Shown: positions 9,236-19,232 of the stretch, in pieces
Layout of the letters: every line of letters begins with the position of its first letter
Position numbering within the stretch: position 1 is the first letter of the stretch
Assembly: GCF_001439665.1 (NCBI RefSeq)
Contig: NZ_LMAK01000014.1
Location: 1 to 64,000 of the forward strand
Direction: 5' to 3'
DNA: 64,000 bases
Source: Formosa algae
GTDB taxonomy: Bacteria > Bacteroidota > Bacteroidia > Flavobacteriales > Flavobacteriaceae
Translations under genes and position numbers: made by a program
Notes under the pieces: model-generated
Told to the model about the DNA's origin: nothing
Seen by the model: only the letters and a program-made list of their open reading frames with translations
Databases searched by the model: none

Positions 9236-10507
9236 ATGAATCAACTCATTCAGGTCTTCGAATTTGAAACTTTAAAAGCTAATGATACGCGATATTTTAC
9301 CTCGGAATCTATAGGCTTAAAAGTTATGAATACTTTATGGCAATATAACGATACGCATCACAATATGTATTTTGAAGGTGTGAGAAATGGCGTACGTTTT
9401 AAAAACTATGTTGGCGTTTTACAAGTTGGTAGTGTGACCATTGAGATATTGCCGAAAGCCGACAAAAATATTGGAAATTCAGGAGATAAGAAAACATGGC
9501 ATACCGTTTTACTACATATGCTAGCAAAATGTAAACGTATAAAAGTTGATGCTGTTAGTGATGCCGCCTTAAGGCAAAGAAATAATTCTTTACTCGATCT
9601 GTACTTCGGTATTTTTATTCAAGAAGTGAATATGCTTTTAGGGCAAGGATTGGTAAAGCAATATCGGAAGTATTCAGGAAACATAAAGGCCTTAAAAGGT
9701 CAGTTACAATTTAGTCAACACATTCAACAAAATAGTATTCATAAGGAACGTTTTTTTACCAAGCATCAAGTTTATGATCAAAACCATTTAATCAATCAAA
9801 TTCTGTATCAAACGTTACTTGTTTTAAAACAGATGACTCATCAATCTGTCTTAAGTGATGCTATAAACCGAACACTTTTTCGGTTTCCAGAAATGCGTAC
9901 ACCAAACATTACAAAAAGTAGTTTTACTAGCTTAAAATTAGGACGAAAAACGGCATCGTATGCAGAAGCTTTAAAAATCTCTAAAATGATTTTGTTTAAT
10001 TATTCTCCAGATATAAGAGGTGGCTCAGAACAGATGTTAGCCTTATTATTTGATATGAATAAGCTTTGGGAAGAATATGTGTATAGAGCCTTAGCAAAAT
10101 ATCAAAACGATTGCTTTAAAGTGAGTTTTCAAAATGGGACCAAGTTTTGGGAGCATAAACGGATTAAACCAGATATTGTTATTCAGTTTAAAAAAATGGG
10201 GATAGACAATACTTGGGAAACGGTCGTTATTGACACAAAATGGAAAATGATTGATCCAGCACACCCTAGTGATGCTGATTTGAAACAGATGTATGCTTAT
10301 AATATGTATTGGAATGCACCTAAAAGCATGCTATTATACCCAACAAATAACCATATAGTTACCACTTTTGGAAATTTTCATAAAGGAAGACCTGAAGTCA
10401 ATCAATGTAAATTAGGATTTATTGAAGTGTTAAAGGATAATAAGCTGAATGCTGATTTAGCCCGTGATATTATCCACTTATTAGATTTAGGATTAAGTAT
10501 AAATTAA
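9236..10507 (+). CDS. mcrC: McrC-like PD-(D/E)xK nuclease subunit
   Basis: The cutting partner of the upstream McrB-like protein (423 aa, longer than the ~350 of E. coli McrC). The C-terminal half carries a PD-(D/E)xK site: Pro312-Asp313 in I-K-P-D-I-V-I and Asp333-x-Lys335 in V-I-D-T-K-W-K. Further typical McrC features are the Y-A-G-V-L-Q-like strand near residue 60 and an L-L-D-L-Y-F-G segment near 120. Family members bind the McrB hexamer and cleave DNA when translocation stalls. The gene starts 3 bases after the McrB-like stop, so translation is probably coupled. All catalytic residues appear intact. Confidence 0.88.
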   Translation: MNQLIQVFEFETLKANDTRYFTSESIGLKVMNTLWQYNDTHHNMYFEGVRNGVRFKNYVGVLQVGSVTIEILPKADKNIGNSGDKKTWHTVLLHMLAKCKRIKVDAVSDAALRQRNNSLLDLYFGIFIQEVNMLLGQGLVKQYRKYSGNIKALKGQLQFSQHIQQNSIHKERFFTKHQVYDQNHLINQILYQTLLVLKQMTHQSVLSDAINRTLFRFPEMRTPNITKSSFTSLKLGRKTASYAEALKISKMILFNYSPDIRGGSEQMLALLFDMNKLWEEYVYRALAKYQNDCFKVSFQNGTKFWEHKRIKPDIVIQFKKMGIDNTWETVVIDTKWKMIDPAHPSDADLKQMYAYNMYWNAPKSMLLYPTNNHIVTTFGNFHKGRPEVNQCKLGFIEVLKDNKLNADLARDIIHLLDLGLSIN

Positions 10508-10551
10508 TAGCGATTTAAATGATTGATTTAGTAGTAATAACAGCATAATAC

Positions 10552-13500
10552 ATGGATAAAAGTATAGCATTTATTGATACAGAAGTTGATGTTAAAACTC
10601 ATAAGTTGTTGGATTTTGGAGGTGTAACACAAAATGGTTCCGTTTTTCATTCACATTCCATTAATGAGCTACTTGAGTTTATATATCTAAATGATTATTT
10701 GTGTGGTCATAATATTATAAAGCATGACTTACCTTTCATAGAAAAAGCAACACAATTTGATTTTTCTGGCTTTAGAATTATAGACACGCTTTTTTTATCT
10801 CCCTTACTATTTCCTTCCACTCCTTATCATGCCCTACTTAAAGATGATAAGTTGCAAACAGAAGAGTTAAACAATCCCTTAAATGATGCTAAAAAGGCCA
10901 AAGACTTATTTAATGATGAAGTCAGTGCTTTTTACGATTTAGATACAGAATTAAAATACATTTACTTTACCTTACTTAAAGACAAGAAAGAGTTTGCTGG
11001 GTTCTTCGAATATTTAAATTTTCCCACTCACTCTTGCGATGTTGTCACTCTCATTCAAAGTAAATTTAGAGATTATATATGTGAGCATTCCATCTTAGAA
11101 AAAATTATAAAAGATAATCCAGTAGAATTGGCGTACTGTTTGGCTTTAATAAATACAAATAGTAGATACTCGATTACGCCAGCTTGGGTAATTAAAAATT
11201 ATCCAGAAGTAGAACGCGTCATGTATGTCTTACGAAATTCTCCTTGTTTGTACGGTTGCACCTATTGCAACAATCATCTTGATTCCAAAAGGGGGTTAAA
11301 AAAATATTTTGGTTATGAAGCTTATAGAGTATATGGGAGCAAAGCTTTACAAGAGGAAGCTGTTAATGCCGCCATTAATAATAAATCTGTTTTAGCTGTT
11401 TTTCCTACAGGTGGAGGTAAATCTATAACATTTCAAGTCCCAGCTCTAATGAGCGGAGAAAGTGTGAAAGGTTTAACTGTAATCATTTCACCACTTCAAT
11501 CTTTAATGAAAGATCAAGTCGATAATTTAGAACGGTCCAATATTACCGAAGCAGTAACCATTAATGGTATGTTAGATCCTATAGAACGTGCTAAATCTTT
11601 TGAAAGGGTAGAAAATGGTTCCGCTTCATTGTTGTATATCTCTCCAGAATCGCTAAGATCAAGGTCAATAGAACGCTTGCTATTGAATAGAAATGTGGTA
11701 AGATTTGTTATTGATGAGGCCCACTGCTTTTCATCTTGGGGACAGGATTTTAGAGTAGACTATCTATATATAGGTGATTTTATAAAAAATCTTCAAGACA
11801 AAAAGCGACTTGAGACACGTATACCAGTTTCTTGTTTTACGGCAACCGCTAAACAAAATGTAATTCAAGATATTATTACATATTTTAGATCCAAATTGTC
11901 TTTAGAATTAGAGTTATACAGTTCTAAGGTTTCTAGAACAAATTTAAGTTACAAAGTTATTCCAAGAGAATCGGACATTGATAAGTATGATATGTTACGT
12001 AATCTAATCGATGGTAAAAATTGTCCGACCATTATTTATGTGTCTCGTACTAAGCGGGCATATGAAATAGCTGAACGGTTGTGTAGTGACGGCTATTTAG
12101 CTAAGCCTTACCATGGCAAAATGGATAAGCAAGAAAAATCGGAAAATCAAGATGCATTCATTCGTGGCGATGTGGATATTATGGTGGCAACCTCTGCTTT
12201 TGGAATGGGCGTAGATAAAAAAGATGTTGGTATCGTGATCCATTACGAATTGTCGGACTCTTTAGAAAACTATGTTCAAGAAGCAGGGCGAGCAGGTCGA
12301 GATGAAAATATTACAGCAGATTGTTATGTGCTTTTTAATGAACAAGATTTAGATAAGCACTTTATCTTACTAAATCAAACTAAGTTGAGTATAAAAGAGA
12401 TTCAACAAGTTTGGAAAGCTATAAAAGAGTTAACACGGTTTAGATCTAATGTTTCAAACTCAGCCCTAGAGATAGCAAGAAAAGCAGGTTGGGACGATAG
12501 TGTTATGGAAATAGAGACGCGAGTAACAACAGCCGTTTCAGCCCTCGAAGAAGCAGGCTATTTAAAACGCGGGCAGAACATGCCACGGATCTTTGCGAAT
12601 AGTATCCTTTCCAAAAATGCACAAGAAGCTATAGATAAAATTAATACATCTGTTAATTTCAACGAAAGACAAAAACTACATGCTGTCCGCATTATAAAAA
12701 AGCTTTTTTCAAGTAAAAGTAGAAAACAGGCTTCGGATGAAGAAGCCGAATCTAGAATTGATCATATCTCAGATCATCTTGGTATTAAAAAGGAAGAGAT
12801 TATTAATATTGTAAACCTGTTACGTGAAGAAAAAATATTAGCAGATACTAAAGATCTTACAGCATTTATAAAACGAGGCGAAAATAAGAATCGTTCTTTA
12901 AGCATTGTTAATTCCATTAGTAAAATAGAAAAGTTTCTATTGACGCAATTTGAGGAACAAGAAAATACGTTTCATATAAAAGAACTTAATGAATTGGCAG
13001 AGGAACAAGGTTGTTTAGATGTCTCTCCAAACAAATTAAAGACTATAATTAATTTTTGGGTAATAAAGAATTGGATAAAGCGCAAACCAAAAGATTTCTC
13101 GAAAAATCAACTGACTATAATTGCAAACTACTCGCAAAAAGAGCTTACTGAAAAATTAGAAAAGCGTCATGAATTAGCAGGTTTTATTGTCGATTTTCTA
13201 TATTCAAAAAGTAATGAAGGTCTATCCGGAGCAGATAAAAAAAAGGAAGAGTTACTTGTCGAGTTTTCTGTTCATTCCCTAAAAGAGGAATATGAGACTC
13301 AGAATGCTTTATTTAAAATGGGCGTTTCGATTGACGATATTGAAGATGCTCTATTTTATTTGTCAAGAATTAGTTCTATTAAAATTGAAGGAGGATTTCT
13401 AATCGTATACAATAAATTAACAATTGAAAGACTCGAAGAGGATAATAAAATAAGGTATAAAAAGGAAGACTACGAAAAATTAGATAACTTCTATAAAAAC

Positions 13501-15357
13501 AAAGTGCAACAAATCCACATTGTTGGAGAATATGCTAAGAAAATGATTTTAGATTACAAAGAAGCTTTGCAATTTGTAGAAGATTATTTTCAGCTTAATT
13601 ATACATCATTCCTAAAGAAATATTTTAGGGGAGAGCGGGAAAAGGAAATTTTGGTTAACATTACACCTAAAAAATTTAGACAACTTTTTGGAGAATTATC
13701 ACCTGCACAATTGGGTATAATTAAAGATGCTACTTCACCATATATTGCCGTAGCTGCTGGACCTGGAAGTGGTAAAACAAGAGTATTGGTTCATAAACTT
13801 GCTTCCTTATTACTTATGGAAGATGTTAAGCATGAACAGTTATTAATGGTAACATTTTCGAGAGCAGCAGCAACAGAATTCAAGAAAAGATTACTTGACT
13901 TGATTGGAAATGCTGCTAATTTTATTGAAATTAAAACATTTCATGCCTATTGTTTTGATCTTCTTGGAAAAATAGGTTCCGTAGAGAAATCGCAAACTAT
14001 AATAAAAGCCACTGTAGAGAAAATACAAAATAAGGATATTGAATCAAACCGCATTACCAAAACAGTTTTGGTGATTGATGAGGCTCAAGACATGGACAAA
14101 CATGAGTTCGATTTAATTACTGTCTTGATGGAATATAATGAAGATATGAGAGTCATTGCAGTAGGGGATGATGATCAAAATATTTATGAATTTAGAGGTG
14201 CCAGTTCTAAATACCTAGAACAATTTATAACGGAACAAAAGGCAAAAAAGATAGAGCTGATTGAGAATTTTAGGAGTAAAGCGAATCTTGTAGAATTTAC
14301 TAACATTTTCGTTGAAAAAATAAAATCTCGACTTAAGGATAGTCGTATATTTACTCATACCAATGAACTAGGAGAATTAGAGATAATTAAATATACTACA
14401 AATAATCTTATGCTTCCCGTTGTAAAGTCGATAATAGATACAGACTTTGTTGGTACAACTTGCGTTTTAACGCATACCAATTCAGAAGCATTACAACTTA
14501 CAGGATTGTTATTACAAGAAGGATTAAAAGCAAAACTGATTCAAACTAATGAAGGGTTTAGTTTATACAATCTAATTGAAGTGCGTTATTTTATTGAACA
14601 ACTTAATTTTAGCAAAGATAAGTTTATTATAAGTGAAGCTAATTGGAAGGCGGCAAAAAGAAAGTTATGGAATAATTACAAGGAGAGTAATAAAATAGAT
14701 ATATGTATTCATATCATAAAAGATTTTGAACTGTCTAACCCTAAAAAGAAATATCAATCGGATTTTGAGATATTCATTAAAGAATCGAAACTAGAAGATT
14801 TTACTAAAACAAATGGTGAAACCATTTTTGTATCAACTATTCATAAATCAAAAGGAAAAGAATTTAACAATATAATCCTTCTTTTAAACAAATTTAATCC
14901 CGATAACGATGCAAAGAAACGTGAGCTTTATGTGGCCATGACTAGAGCTAAAGATAATCTATCCATTCATTTAAATGGAAATTATTTGGATAATATTGAT
15001 TGTTCAAACGTGGATCTTAAATTTGATGGTTCGGAATATAAATTATCTAATTTATTATTAATAAATCTATCATTTAAAGATGTTTGGTTGAATTATTTTG
15101 CATCAAAACAGCATATTATATCTAATTTCAGAAGTGGAGATTCATTAAAAGTAAATGATCTTGGGTGTTATGATAATTCAGGCCATTGTGTTCTGAAGTT
15201 TTCAAATAGTTTTAAAGCTAAAAAAATAGCGTATCAAAATAAAGGATTTATGATAAAGGAGGCTAAAATTAATTATATACTTTATTGGTATAATGAACAA
15301 ACGGATAAAGAGTTATTAATTATTTTACCCGAGCTCACTTTTATCAGAAGTATGTAG
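10552..15357 (+). CDS. Exonuclease-RecQ helicase-UvrD helicase fusion
   Basis: A 1601-residue protein joining three DNA enzymes. Residues 1-~170 resemble a DEDD 3'-5' exonuclease (F-I-D-T-E with Asp9/Glu11; H-N-I-I-K-H-D near 55). A Cys232-x3-Cys236-x2-Cys239-x2-His242 cluster could bind a metal. A RecQ-type SF2 helicase follows: Walker A F-P-T-G-G-G-K-S (284-291), D-E-A-H (388-391), S-F-T-A-T-A-type motif III and Q-E-A-G-R-A-G-R-D near 577. A helical, winged-helix-like middle leads to a UvrD/Rep SF1 helicase: A-G-P-G-S-G-K-T (1069-1076), D-E-A-Q-D (1176-1180), G-D-D-D-Q-N-I-Y and a V-A-M-T-R-A-K-D near 1462. It starts 44 bases after the McrC-like stop. Likely role: unwinding and degrading DNA ends, perhaps those made by McrBC. 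RecQ and UvrD calls are firm; the exonuclease call is weaker. Confidence 0.85.
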   Translation: MDKSIAFIDTEVDVKTHKLLDFGGVTQNGSVFHSHSINELLEFIYLNDYLCGHNIIKHDLPFIEKATQFDFSGFRIIDTLFLSPLLFPSTPYHALLKDDKLQTEELNNPLNDAKKAKDLFNDEVSAFYDLDTELKYIYFTLLKDKKEFAGFFEYLNFPTHSCDVVTLIQSKFRDYICEHSILEKIIKDNPVELAYCLALINTNSRYSITPAWVIKNYPEVERVMYVLRNSPCLYGCTYCNNHLDSKRGLKKYFGYEAYRVYGSKALQEEAVNAAINNKSVLAVFPTGGGKSITFQVPALMSGESVKGLTVIISPLQSLMKDQVDNLERSNITEAVTINGMLDPIERAKSFERVENGSASLLYISPESLRSRSIERLLLNRNVVRFVIDEAHCFSSWGQDFRVDYLYIGDFIKNLQDKKRLETRIPVSCFTATAKQNVIQDIITYFRSKLSLELELYSSKVSRTNLSYKVIPRESDIDKYDMLRNLIDGKNCPTIIYVSRTKRAYEIAERLCSDGYLAKPYHGKMDKQEKSENQDAFIRGDVDIMVATSAFGMGVDKKDVGIVIHYELSDSLENYVQEAGRAGRDENITADCYVLFNEQDLDKHFILLNQTKLSIKEIQQVWKAIKELTRFRSNVSNSALEIARKAGWDDSVMEIETRVTTAVSALEEAGYLKRGQNMPRIFANSILSKNAQEAIDKINTSVNFNERQKLHAVRIIKKLFSSKSRKQASDEEAESRIDHISDHLGIKKEEIINIVNLLREEKILADTKDLTAFIKRGENKNRSLSIVNSISKIEKFLLTQFEEQENTFHIKELNELAEEQGCLDVSPNKLKTIINFWVIKNWIKRKPKDFSKNQLTIIANYSQKELTEKLEKRHELAGFIVDFLYSKSNEGLSGADKKKEELLVEFSVHSLKEEYETQNALFKMGVSIDDIEDALFYLSRISSIKIEGGFLIVYNKLTIERLEEDNKIRYKKEDYEKLDNFYKNKVQQIHIVGEYAKKMILDYKEALQFVEDYFQLNYTSFLKKYFRGEREKEILVNITPKKFRQLFGELSPAQLGIIKDATSPYIAVAAGPGSGKTRVLVHKLASLLLMEDVKHEQLLMVTFSRAAATEFKKRLLDLIGNAANFIEIKTFHAYCFDLLGKIGSVEKSQTIIKATVEKIQNKDIESNRITKTVLVIDEAQDMDKHEFDLITVLMEYNEDMRVIAVGDDDQNIYEFRGASSKYLEQFITEQKAKKIELIENFRSKANLVEFTNIFVEKIKSRLKDSRIFTHTNELGELEIIKYTTNNLMLPVVKSIIDTDFVGTTCVLTHTNSEALQLTGLLLQEGLKAKLIQTNEGFSLYNLIEVRYFIEQLNFSKDKFIISEANWKAAKRKLWNNYKESNKIDICIHIIKDFELSNPKKKYQSDFEIFIKESKLEDFTKTNGETIFVSTIHKSKGKEFNNIILLLNKFNPDNDAKKRELYVAMTRAKDNLSIHLNGNYLDNIDCSNVDLKFDGSEYKLSNLLLINLSFKDVWLNYFASKQHIISNFRSGDSLKVNDLGCYDNSGHCVLKFSNSFKAKKIAYQNKGFMIKEAKINYILYWYNEQTDKELLIILPELTFIRSM

Positions 15358-15520
15358 TAATCATAAATTTGAGAAATTAAAGTATTAGCTTAAATTCGTG
15401 TAATTATAGACTTAATTCACCCATTAAATCAGCTCTCAAACAATGTTAAAGTCTTCTTAATAAATCGATTGCGTTAAAAATATCTAAATGGGTATTTTAT
15501 TTTTAAAAAAAAGCATTGAT

Positions 15521-16804
15521 ATGACTACACAAAAATTACTTGTAATGCTTTGTGTTATGGGCGCTTTATGGTCCTGTAAGACGAAGACTGAAGACAACAA
15601 CACGGAAACGCTATCTGAAACTGTGACTGACGCCGATACGGTGCAAACAGCTATTGGTCCGCTAATATTACCAAAGCCTTATGCGACCAAATCTGTAAGG
15701 AATGAAAATAAACTAGTCGATTGGCCGGAAGGCAAACAGCCCGTGGCTCCAGAAGGATTTACAGTGTCTGTATTTGCTGATGGCTTTACCCATCCGCGAT
15801 GGACGTATATTGGTCCGAATGGCGATGTGTTTGTTGCAGAATCGGATACTAAAAATAGTGCGAACCGCATTACCATTTTAAGAGATACAAATCAAGACGG
15901 AAAGTTTGAAGTCCGCGACACCTTTTTAGACGATTTAAAGCAACCTTTAGGGATGCTTATTATTGGCGATGCCTTTTATGTAGCGAATACAGACGGACTC
16001 TATAAATATCCGTATCAGGCCGGGCAAATTTCTTTAGAGGGTGTTACAAGCGAAAAATTAGTAGACTTGCCAGCTGGCGGGTATAATAATCACTGGACAC
16101 GTAATATTATTACGAATGCTACTCAGGATAAGATTTATATTTCGGTTGGATCGGCCAGTAATGTCGGGGAGCATGGAATGGCTGAAGAAGAGCGACGTGC
16201 TAATATTTTAGAAGTTGGTTTAGACGGGAGTAACGAAGTGATTTATGCTAGTGGTTTACGTAACCCTGTAGGTATGGACTGGAATCCTGTCGATGGTACG
16301 TTATGGACGGCGGTAAACGAGCGCGATAAGATAGGCGATAATTTAGTACCCGATTATGTGACAGGTGTTAAACGCGGTGGTTTTTACGGCTGGCCTTATG
16401 CGTATTACGGCCCGATAGAAGATCCGCGTTTGGCAGGGAAAGCACCAGATTTAGTGAATAAAACCCTAGTGCCCGACGTTTCTGTTGGTGCACATACTGC
16501 ATCTTTAGGTCTTACATTTTATACCAAAGACCAGTTTCCATCCAAATACAAACACGGGATATTTGTAGGTCAGCATGGGTCATGGAACCGTGCAGTATTG
16601 TCAGGATATCGTGTGGTTTTTATTCCTTTTGAAAAGGGTGAGCCAGCAGGTGAACCTCAAGACTTTCTTACGGGATTTATTGCAGAAGACAATAATTCTG
16701 AAGTGTATGGGCGTCCGGTATGTGTAATTGAAACTCCTGAAGGTGATTTGTTGGTTAATGACGATTCGGGGAATTTGATATGGAAAGTCAGCTACACCAA
16801 ATAA
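15521..16804 (+). CDS. PQQ-dependent sugar/sorbosone dehydrogenase-like lipoprotein
   Basis: A 427-residue lipoprotein with a six-bladed beta-propeller of the glucose/sorbosone dehydrogenase family, which oxidises sugars using PQQ. The lipobox L-W-S-C places the lipidated cysteine at residue 19 when the ATG at 15521 is used; an ATG at 15488 would add 11 residues that spoil the signal peptide. Family features are G-L-R-N-P-V-G-M-D-W-N-P, V-N-E-R-D-K-I-G-D-N-L-V-P-D-Y and G-Q-H-G-S-W-N-R. Such proteins face the periplasm or outer surface. The downstream TonB receptor starts 33 bases later, so the two are probably one operon. Base composition is visibly richer in G+C than the island before it. 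Confidence 0.82.
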   Translation: MTTQKLLVMLCVMGALWSCKTKTEDNNTETLSETVTDADTVQTAIGPLILPKPYATKSVRNENKLVDWPEGKQPVAPEGFTVSVFADGFTHPRWTYIGPNGDVFVAESDTKNSANRITILRDTNQDGKFEVRDTFLDDLKQPLGMLIIGDAFYVANTDGLYKYPYQAGQISLEGVTSEKLVDLPAGGYNNHWTRNIITNATQDKIYISVGSASNVGEHGMAEEERRANILEVGLDGSNEVIYASGLRNPVGMDWNPVDGTLWTAVNERDKIGDNLVPDYVTGVKRGGFYGWPYAYYGPIEDPRLAGKAPDLVNKTLVPDVSVGAHTASLGLTFYTKDQFPSKYKHGIFVGQHGSWNRAVLSGYRVVFIPFEKGEPAGEPQDFLTGFIAEDNNSEVYGRPVCVIETPEGDLLVNDDSGNLIWKVSYTK

Positions 16805-16837
16805 ACTAAATATTTTAAATTCCAAACCCATATTATA

Positions 16838-19129
16838 ATGAGGATACCACCTTTAAAATACGTACTGGTGATGGCATTGCTGTGCGGTTTGCAGTCGCTT
16901 AGGGCACAGCAACTTCAGGGTAAGATTCAAAACTCAGAAGGTGCTGGCATCTCTTGCGTTGAATTGTACGTCAAAACCACACTAATTACGACCACAGATG
17001 CCACAGGAGCATTTCAGCTTTCAGATGCGTGGGACGTTCCATTACGGCTCACATTGAAGCATCCCGATTATTACGTGAAAACGGTTAACTTAACATCAGA
17101 TGATGAAGTGTTGACGCTTTTACCATTGGACCATGATCCAGAGTTAGACCCTGTTGTAATCTCTTCTACTTATCAGAAGGCGAGTCAGCTTATCATTCCT
17201 ACAACAAAAGTCACTTCAGAAACCTTTGATGCATATAGTCCGATAGATATCGTGTCTGCACTCAACCAAACTCCAGGTGTTTACATTCAAAGTGGCGCGC
17301 TAAACACGAATAGAATTACCATTCGCGGTGTGGGGTCTAGAACGCTCTATGGCACCAATAAAATTCGAGCTTATTATGATGGAATTCCGATAACCAACGG
17401 AGCAGGAGAGACTTCTATTGATGCCTTTGATCCTGAATCTATGGCAAATGTAGAAGTGGTTAAAGGCCCTAAAGCTACACAGTATGGTACCAATTTGGGA
17501 GGAACCTTATTGCTGAATACCAAACATGCGCTTGCGGGAGAGACTTATATACAGAATAATTTTAGTGTGGGGAGTTTTGGATTGCTAAAAAATAGAGTTG
17601 CTTTGGGGACTGCAGAAGATCGCTATGCCATACAGTTGCAGTATGATCATTTGGAAACCGATGGATTTCGTGATAACAGCCGCTATCGTAGAAATGCACT
17701 GTTACTCACGTCGCGCTATCAGTTAAATACTAATAATGAGTTTGGGGTGTTATTAAACTATACCAATTATTTTGCGCAAATACCCAGTTCTATTGGGAAA
17801 ACAGCCTTTGAAACCGATCCTTCTCAGGCAGCTTATACCTGGTCACAAGCTCAAGGTTATGAAGATAATGACCAAGTTTTAGTGGGCTTGAATTATACCC
17901 ACCGTTTTTCTGAGCGCTTTAGTAATACCATGGCTGTATTTTATTCGTACTTGGATCATTACGAACCACGTCCTTTTAATATTTTAGATGAATACACTAA
18001 CGGTTACGGAATACGAACTTTATTTGCTCAAGATTTTGATTTTTTTGACCGTCAGTCGACTTTAAGCTTTGGAACCGAATTGTATCAAGATGCTTACACT
18101 TGGCGTACTATTGAAAATCTATATGAAAGTAATGATGGCAATGGAAGTTTAGAAGGGGAGTTGTTGAGTGATAATTTGGAAAAGCGATATACCGCACAGC
18201 TATTTGCGACAACCACTTTACAACTTACAGGCGCGTTGAAACTCCAAATGGGATTTAATCTGAATTCGACACGCTATCAGTTTACCGATTATTTTAATGT
18301 GGGAGATTCTAATACTTCTGCCGATCGTAATTTCGATCCGATATTTGCTCCAAATCTTAATCTTCTCTATCAATTAACCTCAGATATAAAGTTGTATGCC
18401 AACGTGAGTCGCGGTTTTAATTATCCGTCTATAGAGGAAACGTTGACGCCAAGCGGACTCATTAATCCAGATTTGGGGCCAGAAACCGGTTATAATTATG
18501 AATTGGGGAGTGCCTTTTATACCTTTCAAGGACGGATGCACGTCCAATTGTCTGCCTACTTACTCGATATTGATAATTTGTTAGTTGCCGATCGGGTGGG
18601 AGACGACCAATATATTGGTAGAAATGCAGGGCAAACCGAGCATAAGGGTGTTGAAGTGGCTGTATCGTTCTCGCAATTGTTTGCCAACGGCTGGTCGCTG
18701 CGACCGTATGTGAATGCCGAATTTAGTGACAACCGTTTTGTGAATTTTGTTGATGGAGAAACTGATTATTCTGGGAATGTATTAACGGGTGTGCCGAGTA
18801 CCAAAATCAATGGAGGCCTGCAATTGGCTTACAAATATTTTAGTTTGAACACTAATGTATTACACATAGGAGATATGCCTTTAGATGATGCCAATACGCT
18901 GTATTCTGATCCGTATACGGTATTAAATACGAAACTCACATACCGTAGCGATTTGAGTCCACGGCTTTCGTTTGAACTTCATGCGGGTATCAATAATTTT
19001 ACAGATGAAACTTATGCATCTTCGGTATTGATTAATGCTGTAGGTTTTGGGGATTCCGAACCTCGGTACTATTATCCTGGAGATCCAAGAAACTGGTATG
19101 GTGGGCTAAAACTTAATTATGCATTATAA
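16838..19129 (+). CDS. TonB-dependent outer-membrane receptor
   Basis: A 763-residue receptor. It has a signal peptide ending L-R-A-Q at residue 24, a carboxypeptidase-regulatory-like beta-sandwich (about 25-105), a plug domain (about 120-235, with G-V-Y-I-Q-S-G-A, I-R-G-V-G-S-R and V-E-V-V-K-G-P-K-A-T-Q-Y-G) and a 22-strand-type barrel ending in an aromatic-rich C-terminus. It lacks the larger size and STN domain of SusC proteins and resembles the metallophore/cofactor group. Directly downstream of a PQQ-type dehydrogenase, it may import PQQ, as E. coli YncD (PqqU) does, or the sugar the enzyme acts on. The ligand is not readable from the sequence. Confidence 0.85.
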   Translation: MRIPPLKYVLVMALLCGLQSLRAQQLQGKIQNSEGAGISCVELYVKTTLITTTDATGAFQLSDAWDVPLRLTLKHPDYYVKTVNLTSDDEVLTLLPLDHDPELDPVVISSTYQKASQLIIPTTKVTSETFDAYSPIDIVSALNQTPGVYIQSGALNTNRITIRGVGSRTLYGTNKIRAYYDGIPITNGAGETSIDAFDPESMANVEVVKGPKATQYGTNLGGTLLLNTKHALAGETYIQNNFSVGSFGLLKNRVALGTAEDRYAIQLQYDHLETDGFRDNSRYRRNALLLTSRYQLNTNNEFGVLLNYTNYFAQIPSSIGKTAFETDPSQAAYTWSQAQGYEDNDQVLVGLNYTHRFSERFSNTMAVFYSYLDHYEPRPFNILDEYTNGYGIRTLFAQDFDFFDRQSTLSFGTELYQDAYTWRTIENLYESNDGNGSLEGELLSDNLEKRYTAQLFATTTLQLTGALKLQMGFNLNSTRYQFTDYFNVGDSNTSADRNFDPIFAPNLNLLYQLTSDIKLYANVSRGFNYPSIEETLTPSGLINPDLGPETGYNYELGSAFYTFQGRMHVQLSAYLLDIDNLLVADRVGDDQYIGRNAGQTEHKGVEVAVSFSQLFANGWSLRPYVNAEFSDNRFVNFVDGETDYSGNVLTGVPSTKINGGLQLAYKYFSLNTNVLHIGDMPLDDANTLYSDPYTVLNTKLTYRSDLSPRLSFELHAGINNFTDETYASSVLINAVGFGDSEPRYYYPGDPRNWYGGLKLNYAL

Positions 19130-19232
19130 TAATTAGAATAGATTACATTTTTAAGTGTAAACCGTTGTGTATACTAGGATTTTTATAAAGACCTATAGAA
19201 ATGGCGAATCGGTATGCTTATGTGTATTAGCC

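Noticed and set aside
11245-11277. Radical-SAM-like Cys-x3-Cys-x2-Cys in the helicase fusion
   Set aside because: Spacing matches, but only about 80 residues lie between the exonuclease and RecQ parts, far too few for a radical-SAM barrel; a zinc site is more likely.
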